DNA of 64,000 bases from Stomoxys calcitrans (GCF_963082655.1 NC_081553.1:31979114-32043113); one strand, 5' to 3'. Shown: positions 20,784 to 34,401, numbered from the stretch's first letter. Notes: a model not told the origin generated them from the sequence alone. Numbers and translations are program-made.

Positions 20784-22304
20784 GTTATACCCTCCACCAT
20801 AAGATGGGGGGTATACTAATTTCGTCATTCTGTTTGTAACTACTCGAAATATTCGTCTGAGACCCCATAAAGTATATATATTCTTGATCGTCGTGAAATT
20901 TTATGTCGATCTAGCCATGTCCGTCCGTCTGTCCGTCCGTCCGTCCGTCCGTCCGTCCGTCCGTCCGTCCGTCCGTCCGTCTGTCTGTCGAAAGCACGCT
21001 AACTTTCGAAGGAGTAAAGCTAGCCGCTTGAAATTTTGCACAAATACTTCTTATTAGTGTAGGTCGGTTGGTATTGTAAATGGGCCATATCGGTCCATGT
21101 TTTGATATAGCTGCCATATAAACCGATCTTGGGTCTTGACTTCTTGAGCCTCTAGAGTGTGCAATTCCTATCCTATTGGAATGAAATTTTGCATGACGTG
21201 TTTTGCTATGATATCCAACAACTGTGCCAAGTATGGTTCAAATCGGTTCATAACCTGATATAGCTGCCATATAAACCGATCTTGGGTCTTGACTTCTTGA
21301 GCCTCTAGAGTGCGCAATTCTTATCCGATTGAAATGAAATTTTGCACGACGTGTTTTGTTATGATATCCAACAACTGTGCCAAGTATGGTTCAAATCGGT
21401 CCATAACCTGATATAGCTACCATATAAACCGATCTTGGGTCTTGACTTCTTGACCCTCTAGAGGGCGCAATTCTTATCTGATTGGAATGGAATTTCGCAC
21501 GACGTGTTTTGTTATGATACCCAACAACTGTGCCAAGTATGGTTCAAATCGGTCCATAACCTGTAATAGCTACCATATAAACCGATCTTGGGTCTTGACT
21601 TCTTGACCCTCTAGAGGGCACAATTCTTATCCGATTTGAATGAATTTTTGCACGAAGTATTTCGTTATGATATCCAACAACTGTGCCAAGTATGGTTCAA
21701 ATCGGTTCATAACCTGATATAGCTGTCATATAAACAGATCTGGGGATTTGATTTCTTGAGCTTCTGGAGGGCGCAATTCCTATCCGATTTGGCTGAAATT
21801 TTGCATGACGTATTTTATTTTTACTTTCAACAACTGTGTCAAATAAGGTTCAAATCGGTTCATAACCTGATATAGCTGCCATATAAACCGATCTGGGATC
21901 TTGACTTCTTGACCCCTAGAGGTCGCAATTATTATCCGACATGCCTGAAATTTTGTACGATGGATCCTCTCATGACCATCAACAAACGTGTTTATTATGG
22001 TCTGAATCGGTCTATAGCCCGATACAGATCCCATATAAATCGTTCTCTCTATTTTACTTCGTGAGTCCCATTGGGCGCAATTCTTATACGAATTGGCTGA
22101 AATTTTACACAGGTCTCCAACATATAATTTAATTGTGGTCCGAACCGGACCATATCTTGATATCGTTTTAATAGCAGAGCAACTCTTTTCTTATATCCTT
22201 TTTTGCCTAAGAAGAGATGCCGGGAAAAAAACTCGACAAATGCGATCCATGGTGGAGGGTATATAAGATTCGGCCCGGCCGAACTTAGCACGCTTTTACT
22301 TGTT
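20784..22304 (-). mobile_element. Subfamily A element, full length
   Basis: Right end at 20784 (TATACCCTCCACCATAAG), conserved core, a long (GTCC)n tract (about 20927-20993), about seven A modules of 153 bp, the 'gttggagacctgtg' left body, the palindrome at about 22269-22283 and the left end ACTTGTT at 22304. Confidence 0.9.
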
Positions 22305-23780
22305 TTTATATATGAATTTTAATTTCCATGGGCAATCTTGCATAAATTAATCCTTGTTGGTAATCACAACAAGTTCAAATTAAATTTTCACTTTTATTAC
22401 AATGTCCCCTAATCGTTGCCAATTTCTCAAGTCGAATAAAACACCAATTGTTACAATAATTTGTAACATCCCAACAGCATACCCTAACATTACCTACAGG
22501 CAAATATAAGGTATACAAAGGATATATTTGGATGCCTTTTTTTCGGTTACTTCTACACATTTCAATTTTAATACAACTAAACAAAACATGGGGCCAAGTA
22601 GCTGTATTACGTTGCTGTTGCTGTTGCTGCTATAGTAAGGGAGCACCCAACACTGCTGCCTTTAGCTGCTGATGCAAAATCCAAAAAAATAAATGGTTTG
22701 CGGTTAGTGTTAAATATGGCCATGGTAACAGATGGGTTCTATTTCATCTACCAAACATTCTACTCACACTCGACGATGACCTGTAAGGCCTGCCTTCATT
22801 GTCGTCGCAGTAGCCGTCGTTGTCCCCACCCCCCAAGAAGGAACCTTCACCACATGTTTCTTTGCGTGCGTTTGCTTTTTAAGCTGTTCATGGTTTTCGT
22901 CTGTGGACATGACCTCTAAAATGGTAAAACATAAATCTTACGCGAAAAACTCCAACACGCCGGGAAAAAAGTAAAACAACGGACATTTGGCACAAAACAA
23001 GAAACAGGCGAGAGCAAAAAAAATGAACAAGAATTTGCATAAATTTAATTTGGACAAAAGAAACCATTACCCCCCAAAAGGAAAACAACAAAATTAAATT
23101 GAAAACAAAGCAAAAAAAACCAAACACCTCTGAAAAAGAGGTACAATTTCATTTCATTAAAGGAGACATGCAATGAGAGGAATGGCCCCCAAAACATCAG
23201 GAAAAATGAGGATATGAAAATATGTAAATGTTAAAGTAGATTGTTGTGCTGCTATAGCCGCCACTTGGCAAGTGGGCGGAAATTAGCGATGTTGTATCCG
23301 AAACCCACTTGGTGAAAATAGGGGATTTAACATAAAATTTTGTAGGGTGTTTATAATTATTATTAACAATTATATTTCAAAACTCTTTATTTTTTCCAAT
23401 TTCCTAAATTTGCCAAAAGTAGAAAAATAAGAGACAAAATCCTATATGAACTACTGTCAAAAAGTTCATAACCTTGACAAAATTTTAAATTTTTTCAAAG
23501 CTCAATATTTTTTAAAAAATTTTAATAATTTTTTTTTAGTTTTTAAAAATTTTAATATTATATTTTAATTTTTTAAAATTTTTATAATTTTTAATAATTT
23601 TTATAATTTTTTTAATAATTTTAAAAAATTTTTAAAATTTTTTTCCAATTTAAAATATTTATAAATTTTAAATATTATAAATATTTTATTATTTTAGAAA
23701 ATTAAAATTTTGTAAAAATTGCAATTTTTTTAAATTTTTTTTTAATTAAAATATAAAATTTTTCAACATTCAACTTTTTT
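22305..23780. other. Non-repetitive, then very AT-rich island
   Basis: 22305-23340 is ordinary sequence with a GCTGTTGCTGTT-type run near 22612. From 23480 it becomes nearly pure A and T, leading into the minisatellite. I see no gene; the short ORFs lack recognisable domains. Confidence 0.5.
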
Positions 23781-23795
23781 CATTTCAAATTCTTA

Positions 23796-25050
23796 TTTTT
23801 TCCAAAAATCCTAATATTTTCAAAATTCTTAATTTTTTCAAAATTCTTAATTTTTTCAAAATTCTAATTTTTTCAAAATTCTTAATTTTTTCAAAATTCT
23901 TAATTTTTTCAAAATTCTTAATTTTTTCAAAATTCTTAATTTTTTCAAAATTCTTAATTTTTTCAAATATCTTAATTTTTTCAAATATCTTAATTTTTTC
24001 AAAATTCTTAATTATTTCAATATTTTTAATTTTTTCAAATTTCTTAATTTTTTCAAAATTCTTAATTTTTTTTAAATTCTTAATTTTTTTTAAATTCTTA
24101 ATTTTTTTTAAAATTCTTAATTTTTTTTAAAATTCTTAATTAATTCAAAATTCTTAATTTTTTCTAATTTCCTAATTTTTTCAAGGTTTTTAATTTTTTT
24201 TTAATTCTCAATTTGTTCAAAATTCTTAATTTTATTAAAATTCTTAATTTTATTAAAATTCTTAATTTTATTAAAAATCTTAATTTTATTAAAATTCTTA
24301 ATTTTTTCAAAATTCTTAATTTTTTCAATATTCTTAATTTTTTCAATATTCTTAATTTTTTCAATATTCTTAATTTTTTCAATATTCGTAATTTTTTCAA
24401 AATACTTAATTTTTTTCAAAATACTTAATTTTTTTCAAAATTCTTAGTTTTTTCAAAATTCCTAATTTTTTCAAAATTCCTAATTTTTTCAAAATTCTTA
24501 ATTTTTTCAAAATTTTTAATTTTTTCAAAATACTTAATTTTTTCAAAATTCTTATTATTTTCAAAATTCTTAATATATTCAAAATTCTTAATTTTTTTCA
24601 AAATTCTTAATTTTTTCAAAATGCTTAATTTTTTCAAAATTCTTAATTTTTTTTTAAATTCTTAATTTTTTCAAAATTCTTAATTTTTTCAAAATTCTTA
24701 ATTTTTCAAAATTCCTAATTTTTTCAAAATTCTTAATTTTTTCAAATATCTTAATTTTTTCAAATATCTTAATTTTTTCAAATATCTTAATTTTTTCAAA
24801 ATTCTTAATTTTTTCAAAATTCTTAATTTTTTTCAAAATTCTTAATTTTTTCAAAATTCTTAATTTTTTTCAAAATTCTTAATTTTTTCAAAATTCGTAA
24901 TTTTTTCAATATTCTTAATTTTTCGAGATTCTTAATTTTTTCGAATTTCTTAATTTTTCAAAATTCTTAATTTTTTTAAAATTTTTAATATTTTCAAAAT
25001 TCTTAAGTTTTTCAAAATTCTAAATTTTTTTCAAAATTCTTAATATAAAA
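23796..25050. repeat. 18-bp AT-rich minisatellite, about 70 units
   Basis: The unit is TTCTTAATTTTTTCAAAA with small variants (TCAATATTC, TCAAATATC, TTATTAAAA). Variants occur in local runs, as expected if blocks were duplicated. Since 18 is six codons, all frames stay open and give false KKLRIL-type hexapeptide ORFs. It lies next to the 3' side of a minus-strand non-LTR retrotransposon. Confidence 0.92.
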
Positions 25051-25459
25051 TTTTTTTTATTTAAAATTCCGAATTTTTTTTCCAAAATTCGCTGTTTTTT
25101 ACATTTTTTTCGAAATTTATTTTTTTTTTCCGAACTCTAAATTAAATACGTGAATTCATTACATACCTCAGTTTTCCTGTTTTTTTCAATTTTTTTTTTT
25201 ATTTTTTAATCTTCCCGATTTCTTTAATTTTTTTTTTAAATCTTAAATTTTTGAGATGGTTGTTTCAGTTTTGAAAATTTCTGATAGTTTTAAATTCCTG
25301 TTTTAAATTTTTTTTTTATTTTTTAAACGACTGATTTTTTTAATTTTTTTTCAAAATTCCTGACTTTTTTTAAGTTTCGAATAGTTTTAAGATTCTTGAT
25401 TTTTATAAAATTTTTGATTTTATATAATTCTTGATCTTTTTTTAATCCCTGATTTTTTC
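25051..25459. other. T-rich low-complexity stretch
   Basis: Degraded T-rich sequence with occasional 'aattcttgattttt'-like units, probably decayed minisatellite. Nothing else seen. Confidence 0.6.
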
Positions 25460-27146
25460 AATGCCCTTCTATGCGCAAGCACGGATGTAACTACGCCGGA
25501 GCTTATGACACCACCCTTCGGAACATGCTGTTCCTTCAACAAATCTCAGGAGACCTGCCAGAGGTACGTTCCCAAGTTCACCCAGATCACAGAAGAAACG
25601 CCTCCACAGAAAGGAGAGCCTACATCCTTGCAAACCCACACATGAACACAGCTCAATAGTCTCCCCTTCATCCTCATCGAAGCAACTCCTACAGAAGTCA
25701 TTGTGTGGTATTCCGATGTGCGCCGCCATGTGGCCTATGGCACAGTGTTCGATTATGACCCCTGCCAAGATACTCATTGACCTCTTATCGTACGCCAGCA
25801 ACTCTCTCGTCTTCCTTCGGTCGATGACCGGCCATAGCGCCTTTGCAGTCAGGCAACCATCCAACGAGTTCCACCTGACGCCACTGACGCCGCCTTGGTC
25901 ATCCCATCAGTAGCTCGACAAATGACACGTAGACAAGACCGATGACTGGCCCGCCCGGCGCAGACGAACCTGGCGCACTGATCCGCCCTCTCACTCCCTG
26001 GATTCCCCTCACGCCCTGGAACCCATGTCAGCGTCACATCATGGGCCCGGAGCCTATCGAGGAACTCCAAACAATCCGCCACACATCTTGACCTCACCAT
26101 CCTTGACCCTTAGACCTTTAGCGCCGCCATACTGTCCACAAAAATTCTAAGTTTCAAAGGGAGGTAATACCCTTAACAGTATTTCTCTTGTGGCCACTGC
26201 AATGGCGCAGACCTCTGCCTGAAAGACTCGACACTCGTCCGGCAGTCTCAGAGACATTCTGATATAAAGTGCATCAGAGTAGACACCCCAATCCAGTCCC
26301 TGACTCCATCTTGAAGCCATCTGTGCACATCGAAGTCTTTCTGAGTTTCGAGGGCGGTAAATCCCTTACCAGAATTTCTCTTGTGGCCACTGCAATGGCG
26401 CAGACCTCTGCCTGAAAGACTCGACACTCGTCCGGCAGTCTCAGAGACATTCTGATATTGAGTGCATCAGAGTAGACACCCCAATCCAGTCCCTGACTCC
26501 ATCTTGAAGCCATCTGTGCACATCGAGGTCTCATCCTCCTTAAGTACACCATCCGCCCTTCATTCATCCCTCTCAGGAAATCGAATCGCCAATGTCCTCA
26601 CTCCAGTCGGCACTGGTGCCAGGTAGTCGCAGATCCTCCTCAGTCTACCCTACCTCCATAATACCCAGAATAGAACTGCGGCCGCAAGCATCCTCCTTCA
26701 GCATGCCGAACTCCCTCAGCCCAAGCGCAACCCTTTCGCCACAGTTCCGAATATAGGCCCCAAACGGGGTGCATATCCATCACCTCCAGGCCTACCTGCG
26801 GTGCAGCTCTCAGTGCCCCAACGCAGGTCAGTCACTGGACCTTCACGAACTCCCTCGCACGCGTCTTCTCTACGCCACCATACCAGTGCTCCATAGGTCA
26901 ATACTGGTCTCACGATGGCAGTCCAATAAATCATTTTGGAAGTTATCCCCATTTCCTACCGAACATCCTCCTGCAGGAGTAAAAAGCGCACAGTGCCTTA
27001 CGACTTCTTTCCTCGCCGTTTCCCTTCCAGGACTGTTTTGAATAGGGAACTATGGCTAGGTACTTCGCCACCTTCGACAGCCGCAAGGTGAGCCAGTCCA
27101 AGGACGGCGTGCTAAGTTTAGCCGGGCCCTCCGCTATGGATGGCAT
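25460..27146 (-). pseudogene. Decayed non-LTR retrotransposon ORF2 (RT end, RNase H, Cys tail)
   Basis: Read from 27146 down. The RT end is near 26900 (AIVRPVLTYGALVWW). RNase H follows in pieces: a CTDGFKMESGTGLG block (about 26530), a FQAEVCAIAVATREIL block, then LTWVPGREGNPGSERAD near 26030. A C-terminal CRSC...CSC segment lies near 25700. RT-RNase H order with a Cys-rich end fits the RNase H-bearing I/LOA/R1-type elements. Frameshifts and stops break it into at least four ORFs, and a 193-bp tandem duplication repeats the start of RNase H. The endonuclease and most of RT are missing. GC content is far above its surroundings. It cannot be active. Confidence 0.85.
26137..26540 (-). repeat. 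193-bp tandem duplication inside the LINE
   Basis: ATTTCTCTTGTGGCCACTGC occurs at 26181 and at 26374, and the following 160 bp match closely (for example 'aaagtgcatcag' versus 'tgagtgcatcag'). It duplicates the N-terminal part of RNase H. Confidence 0.85.
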
Positions 27147-27250
27147 TAGTCAAGATCTTTGCCCGACACCTTTTTATAGGGTAACAAATGATACTTAATA
27201 AGATTTGCTATGATATTGAAGTCCATAATTGGTTTGGCTATTGAAGATCA
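27097..27250 (+). mobile_element. Worn subfamily A left end
   Basis: GGCGTGCTAAGTTTAGCC, then CCCTCCGCTATGGATGG and 'cgacacctttttatag' follow the order of the A left end but with many changes. It overlaps the 5' edge of the LINE remnant. Confidence 0.6.
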
Positions 27251-28130
27251 TAGTGGAAGTCATTGTGCACAATATCATTAACATCAAACCCGTCACTCCT
27301 GTCTAATATTCCATGTATGTTCATTGAAGTAGGGAAATTTGAATTTTTATTTTTAAACTCCTTCAGGCTGTTATCTGCATTTTACATTTTTCAAAATCCA
27401 TTTTATACAATTTGTATACATTGCCAACTGTACCTGCAGGCAGTAACCGATTTTCACAAACATCCTTAATTTATACATCCCTAAATGAGCTCAATGTTGA
27501 GGTATTAAGTGCTCTTTGTTGGCCAGATCTTACTTTTATGTTATGCAAAATTCATATCATGTGGTTTTGAAAATCGGGTCTCACTGATATGGCTATGCTT
27601 GCTGCTGGCTTACTCTGCTCTTTTGGGTTGGCAGATATTTTCATATGGTCGATGAGGAGCGGTAAAAAGGGGGAGCTGCTGCCGCTGCGACAGCAGATTG
27701 TTAGAACAAAAGCTAAACACATAAATTACCACAACCACTTGTATAACTCATTGTCTGCTAAAAGTATATGTCCAGGATCCTTCATTTAGTATTTGTAAGT
27801 GGCAGTAGGGGGCAGATATATTTGTGCTTGTTTGTATGTGTGGGATGTAACGTTTTGATGTGTTTGTACTTGTACAGGTAGAAGAATGGTATATCTCTAA
27901 ATATGTGATACAGTGGAGATTTCTTAAAATATTTTGTGCCAATAGCAATAACTGCCATCTACTGGATACATACATGATTTCAGTTGACTACATACAATGT
28001 AAAATGAGAATTGTGTTAAGTAGAAAATATTCAATGCAAATTTGCCCACAAACATTCCTTTAAGAAATTGTAGGCATGTTGCCTAGATAAGAACTGTCAG
28101 ATTGGTGTTTTTAATCAATGATAAGGCACC
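27251..28130. other. Non-repetitive island, no gene seen
   Basis: AT-rich unique-looking sequence. Several ORFs of about 66-75 codons overlap on both strands, none with a recognisable domain. Confidence 0.5.
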
Positions 28131-28745
28131 TCCTGTTCGAACCGGACAGCGAAATCGGACAAAAATTGCCGCCTCCAGGGGCTCAAGAAGTCAAATCGGG
28201 AAATCGGTTTATATGGCAGCTATATCAGTTTATGGACCGTTTTGGTCCGTATTTGACACAGTTGGTGGAAGTCATAACCGAACACTATGTGCAAAATTTG
28301 AGCCAAATCGGACAAAAATTGCGGCCTCCAGGGGCTCAAGAAGTCAAATATATCAAAAGATCGGTCTATATGGCAGCTATATTCAAATCTGGACCGATCT
28401 AGGCCAAATTGAAAAAGGATTTTGAAGGCCCTAACACAAAACACTGTCCCAAATTCCCAGACCTGAAATCGTAAGATTGGCCTATATGGCAGCGATATTC
28501 AAATCTTGATCGATCTGGACCCAAAATCTTAAATCGATAGATTGGTCTATATGGCAGCTATATCTAAATCTGTACCGAGCTGGACCAAATTTCAGAAGGA
28601 TGTCGAAGGGCATATTACAACTCACTGTCCCAAATTTCGGCTAAATCGAACAATAAATACGTCTTTTGCGGGCCCAAGACCTTTAATCGAGAGATCGGAC
28701 TATATGGCAGCTATATCCAAATCTGGACCGATAGGCACCAAATTA
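28131..28745 (+). mobile_element. Module array, mixed A-like and B-like units
   Basis: About four modules. The first two carry 'cctccaggggctcaagaag' (A-like variant), the later ones 'acactgtcccaaat' (B-like). No ends are present. The false ORFs with VYMAAI repeats come from the 153-bp period. Confidence 0.75.
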
Positions 28746-29700
28746 AACAAGTAAAAGCGTGCTAAGTTCGGCCGGGCCGAATCTTATATACCCTCCACCA
28801 TGGATCGCATTTGTCGACTTCTTTTCCCGGCATCTCTTCTTAGGCAAAAAAGGATATTAGAAAAGAGTTGCTCTGCTATTAAAACGATATCAAGATATGG
28901 TCCGGTTCGGACCACAATTAAATTATATGTTGGAGACCTGTGTAAAATTTCAGCCAATTCGTATAAGAATTGCGCCCATTGGGGCTCACGAAGTAAAATA
29001 GAGAGAATGATTTATATGGGATCTGTATCGGGCTATAGACCGATTCAGACCATAATAAACACGTTTGTTAACGGTCACGAGAGGATCCATCGTACAAAAT
29101 TGCAGGCATATCGGATAATAATTGCGACCTCTAGGGGTCAAGAAGTCAAGATCCCAGATCGGTTTATATGGCAGCTATATCAGGATATGAACCGATTTGA
29201 ACCTTATTTGACACAGTTGTTGGATATCATAACGAAATACTTCGTGCAAAAACTCATTCAAATCGGATAAGAATTGTGCCCTCTAGAGGCTCAAGAAGTC
29301 AAGATCCAAGATCGGTTTATATGGCAGCTATATCAGGTTATGGACCGATTTGAACCATACTTGGCACAGTTGTTGGATATCATAGCAAAACACGTCGTGC
29401 AAAATTTCATTCCAATCGGATAAGAATTGCGCACTCTAGAGGCTCAAGAAGTCAAAACCCAAGATCGGTTTATATGGCAGCTATATCAAAACATGAACCG
29501 ATATGGCCCATTTACAATACCAACCGACCTACACTAATAAGAAGTATTTGTGCAAAATTTCCAGCGGCTAGCTTTACTTCTTCGGAAGTTAGCGTGCTTT
29601 CGACAGAGAGACGGACGGACGGACGGACGGACAGACGGACGGACATGGCTAGATCGACATAAAATGTCACGACGATCAAGAATATATATACTATATGGGG
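28746..29700 (+). mobile_element. Subfamily A element, cut at its (TA)n tract
   Basis: Left end AACAAGTAAAAGCGTGC at 28746, an exact palindrome, A left body and about four modules, then the GGAC tract (about 29607-29645), the core and ATATATATAC, stopping at 29700. The terminal TGGAGGGTATA hairpin is missing and B modules resume at once. Confidence 0.85.
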
Positions 29701-31943
29701 GAAGCTGAACAATAAATGCGCTTTTTATGGGCCCAAAACCTTCTGTCAAAAGATCGGTCTATATGGCAGCTATATCCACATCTGGACCAAAAGGGACCAA
29801 ATTGCAGAAAGATGTCGAAGGGCCTAATACAACTCACTGTCCCAAATTTCGGCAAAATCGGACAAGAAGTTGCGAATTTTATGGGCGCAACACCTTAAAT
29901 CAAGAGATCGATCTATATGGCAGATATATTCAAATCTGGACAGATCTGGGCCAAAGTGATGAAGATTATCGAAGAGCCTAACACAACTCACTGTCCCAAA
30001 TTTCGCAAAATCGGATGATAAATGTGGCTTTTATGAGCCTAAAACCCTAAATCGGCGGATCGGTCTATATGGCAGCTATATTCAAATCTGGACCGATCTA
30101 GGCCAATTAGAAGAAGGATTTTGAAGGCCCTAACACAAAACACTGTCCCAAATCCTAAGACCTTAAATCGTAAGATCGGTCTATATGGCAGCAATATTCA
30201 AATCTTGATCGATCTGGACCCAAAATCTTAAATCGATAAATTGATCTATATGGCAGCTATATCCAAATCTGGACCGATAGAGACCAACTTTCAGTAGGAT
30301 ATCAAAGAGCCTATTACAATTCACTGTCCCAAATTTAGGCTATATTGGACAATAAACACGTCTTTTTTTGGGCCCAAGACCTTTAATCGAGAGATCGGCC
30401 TATATGGCAGCTATATCCAAATCTGAACCGATCTGGACCAAATTAAGGAACGATGTCAAAGACCCTAACACAACCACTGTTCCAAATTTCAGCAAAATCG
30501 GACAATAAATGCGCTTTTTATGGGCCCAAAACCTTACATTAAAAGATCGGTCTATATGGCAGCTATATCCAAATCTATACCGATCTGGACCAAATTAAAG
30601 AACGATGTCAAAGGCCCTAACTCAACTCACTGTCCCAAATTTCGGCAAAATCGGACAATAAATACGCCTAATACAACTCACTGTCCCAAATTTCGGCTAA
30701 ATCGGACAATAAATGCGTCTTTTGTCGGCCCAAGACCTTTAATAGAGAGATCGGACTATATGGCAGCTATATCAAAATATGGGCCGATAGGGACCAAATG
30801 AAAAAACGATGTGAAAGGCCCTAACACAACTCATTGTCCCATATTTCGGGACATTCGACCATAAATGCACCTATTATGGGCCCAAAACCGATAGATCGGT
30901 CTTTATGGCAACTATATCCCAATCTGGACCGATCTGAGTGAAATTGACGAAGGATGTCGAAGGGTATAACACAACTCACTGTCCCAAATTTCGGCGACAT
31001 CGGACAATAAATACGCTTTTTATGGCCCCAAAACCAAAAATCAAGAGATCGGTCTATATGGCAGCTATATCCAAATCTGGTCCGATCTCTACCATAATGC
31101 AGAAGTATGTCAAGAGACTTAACTTAACTCACTGTCCCAAATTTTGGCGACATCGGGCAATAAATGCGCTTTTTATGGGCCTAAGACCCAAAATCGTAGG
31201 ATCGGTCTAGGTGGCAGCTACATCCAAATCTGCACCGATCTAGGCCAAATTGAAGAAAGATGTGAAAGGGCCTATCAGAACTCACAGTCTCAATTTTTGG
31301 CAAAATCGGACAATAGATGCGCCTTTTATGAGCCCAAAACCTTAAATTGAGAGATCGGCCCATATGGTAGCTATATCTAAATCTGGACCGACCTGGGCCA
31401 AATTGAAGAAGGACATCGAAGGGCTTATTGCAACACATTGTCCCAAATTTCAACAAAATCGGAAAACAAATGTGGTTTTTAGGAGCCTAAGACCTTAAAT
31501 CGGTGGATCGGCCGATCTGGACCGATCGGTTCGAAATTGAAGTAGGATGGCAAATTTTGGCAAAAAACCTTAAACCGAGAGATCGGTCTATATGGCAGCT
31601 ATATCCAAATCTGAACCGATCGAGGCCAAATTGATGAAGGAGGTCGAGTGGTCTTACGCAACTCACTGTCCCATATTTCAGCAAAACCGGAAAATAAATG
31701 TGGCTTCTATGGGCCAAAGACCTTAAATTAGCGGATCGGTCTATATAGGTGCTATATGAAGATAAAGTCTGAAAAAGCCCATCTTGGAACTTAACCTGCC
31801 CATGGACAAAACACAAAACTGTGCAAAGTTTCAGCTAATTACCTTCATATTTAAATCCGGCTGACAGACAGACGGACGGACGGAAATCGCGACGGAATGA
31901 AAAAATTAATATAGCCCCATCATTTTTTGGGGGGATAAAAATC
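29701..31943 (+). mobile_element. Subfamily B array with right end
   Basis: About 13 B modules, some partly deleted (for example at 30650 and 31510), then a right end with ACAGACAGACGGACGG and a worn GGGGATAAAA end. No left end; it may be the other half of the 28131-28745 array split by the A element. Confidence 0.8.
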
Positions 31944-32214
31944 GAGGCCACCGTAACGCAGAGATTGCCATATCCTACTATGACGAAAAAAACTTTCAGT
32001 GGTGTTTGTCCCCTGCTAATGCTGGCGACATTTGTGAGGTACTCCACCGTGCAAAATCATTTGCCCAAATAAGTGTCGCGTTGTAGTCTCCGTTCGGACT
32101 CGGCTATAAAATGGAGGTCCCTTATCATTTAGCTTAAACTCGAATCGGACAACACTCAGTGATATATGAGAAGTTTCACTTTGTTCCTTAAGTGAATGTT
32201 CAAGAGCAAATTTG
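31944..32214 (+). mobile_element. tRNA-derived SINE, B box deleted
   Basis: The head GAGGCCACCGTAACGCAGAG matches the A-box end of the copy at 49223, but the B-box segment is missing. The body ('ctggcgacatttgtgaggta', 'ggactcggctata') and the tail ending near 'agtgaatgttcaagagc' are present. Confidence 0.75.
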
Positions 32215-34164
32215 TATTTGTAAGACTGCAATCACGACAGCTTAAGTCGAGATTTTCACTTGAGGTAACGCAGTATTATAGCCCTATTATACACACTCCT
32301 GTGACCATAATTGCATTGGTTGAAACTTTTGATGTTAAGGTTAAGACTTTGATCGTGTGATATATCTACTTTTCTTTGTTTTTTAATGCTTATATCCACT
32401 GTTCTGATTACTTATTTTGAACATAATCCTACACACATATAGATGAGTAAAAATATGCATACCTTTGACCACTTATGGCTATAAAAGATTGCTGCAGTGA
32501 TCCTTTCACCACTCATGGTGCTATAGTACAACAACATTTACTAATAGGTTGTACAACCTGTCCTTACTTCGTTCGGTACGTATGTATGTTATGGTGGCAG
32601 CCAATGATATATGTTGTGTAAATATACATAAATACATCCAATAAAAGCCTGTTTGCTCTTCTTACTAACCCTATGCAAAGAGCTCCCAGTCAGGGTACTG
32701 TTCCGATTTTGTACTGCTACGGTGGACAGCACATGTGCCTTGGTGTTGCTCAACTTAGGTGCTAAAACCATTTTGATGGGTGTTAATAACAACAAAGGCA
32801 TCAGACATCAACAGCAACAACAACATAAAGGGCAGCAGAGAAACATAGGCAACCCCAATGAAGGAGGCATGAGCTATTGCAACCCATAATTATGGCAATA
32901 ATCGTAAATAATAGTCAACACAAAATTAAAATGAGTACTCAACATCAGTATTTCTTTTAGCAAATACACACACACACACACACTCACAGACAATCTCTCT
33001 TTCTCTTTCCCACTTTCTATTATGTACTGTGTGCAATACACATTCGCTTACAGCTACTGCCATAGAGATATTTGACACACATCCTTGGTAACATTGCCTT
33101 ATACACACACACACTCACACTCACTCTCTCACACCCATTACAAAGAACATAAAACATATGAGTAATAAAAATTTTTGGCAAAAATTAAACTCTCCTCCTC
33201 CGATAGGACTTGTGTTGCAACAAACATGGATCCATGAATAAGAGGTCACATAAATAAACACAACAAACAAGCCTGCCGAACAATAAGAGTATGTGCAAAT
33301 AATAAAAAAAAAAAAACAACAACAAGAACGGCCGCAACAACAATAAAATATGATTAATTTAATGTCGACCAAAACAGTAGCTGGCTGGTCTTAACCTCGT
33401 TAATTTGGCCCCAAGGACCTCTCTGTTGTTGTGTGGTAAGCAACGGTAAGGTCAAGCTTAAAATGGAGACATGAAGAGCATATGATGTTAACCCATGATA
33501 CTTAATATTTTTTTTAAGCTTAACACCTTGATAAAAAATGTGATGGATTGGTGGGCAATTCATATTGTCTAAGTTCCATTTGAGAATTTCTATGGGAGTT
33601 TGAAGAAAATTTTCCATATGGATCAAGTATAACATTTCGACACAGTATTTGTACAGGATATGTGTTGCAGGTTTAATAGGGCTTCGAGGTTCAAAGAACT
33701 CATAGCGTATAAAACAATTTTGATTGAGGTTGCTAGGTACAAATCATATTGCGATTAATGATCCCCAAGTCATTAAATCTTATAATTGACCTACATTGCA
33801 ATTGTACACCAATATGGTCCGAACTCAACCATATTTGTCAAGGCTACACTCATAAAAATAATTTTGAAAAGTTACAACTTTTGTCGCAAAACCGACGACG
33901 AAATTTGTTAATTTTCCTGCAACAATTTTTTTTGAATCTCAGCGACCCAAAGTACAAATTTGTTGTTGAAAGCCTTGTTAGCCAACATAAAGTAACAACA
34001 ACAATATTATTGAAAGCAAAACCAAACACCACGACGCCACACATGTGCTTGCTTTGCTCCACAGCTTCGGTGTGTGTTGTTTTATTTTCTTTGTTCGGCT
34101 CGCGCAGCTTGTTCACCTTCGTTTACGGCTTCACTCGGGGTTTTCTCTATCATTCTCTCTACTA
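32215..34164. other. Non-repetitive island with CA/CAACA runs, no gene seen
   Basis: About 1.95 kb with (CA)n near 32968-32993 and 33105-33120 and CAACAACAA runs near 32810 and 33318. A 160-codon plus-strand ORF at 33749-34231 runs into the MITE, has no domain and looks like chance. Confidence 0.5.
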
Positions 34165-34401
34165 TTGGATTGCCCAAAAAGTAATTGCGGATTTTTTAAA
34201 AGAAAGTAAATGCATTTTTAATAAAACTTAGAATGAACTTTAATCAAATATACTTTTTTTACACTTTTTTTCTAAAGCAAGCTAAAAGTAACAGCTGGTA
34301 ACGGACAGAAGAAAGAATGCAATTACAGAGTCACAAGCTGTGAAAAAATTTGTCAACGCCGACTATATGAAAAATCCGCAATTACTTTTTGGGCAACCCA
34401 A
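34165..34401 (-). mobile_element. Mariner-derived MITE, complete (237 bp)
   Basis: Reverse orientation relative to the other copies. Left terminal repeat has one change (TTGGATTGCCC). Flanked by TA. Confidence 0.93.

Noticed and set aside
20927..20993. Possible CRISPR-like or satellite array from regular repeats
   Set aside because: It is a (GTCC)n microsatellite within an A element; the larger arrays are contiguous 153-bp tandem units without spacers.
24164..24854. Lys/Leu/Ile hexapeptide-repeat proteins (KKLRIL, NFEKIK)
   Set aside because: Products of the 18-bp AT-rich minisatellite, open in several frames on both strands.
33749..34231. 160-codon ORF
   Set aside because: Its end lies in a MITE, its composition is that of AT-rich non-coding DNA, and an overlapping reverse ORF is equally open.
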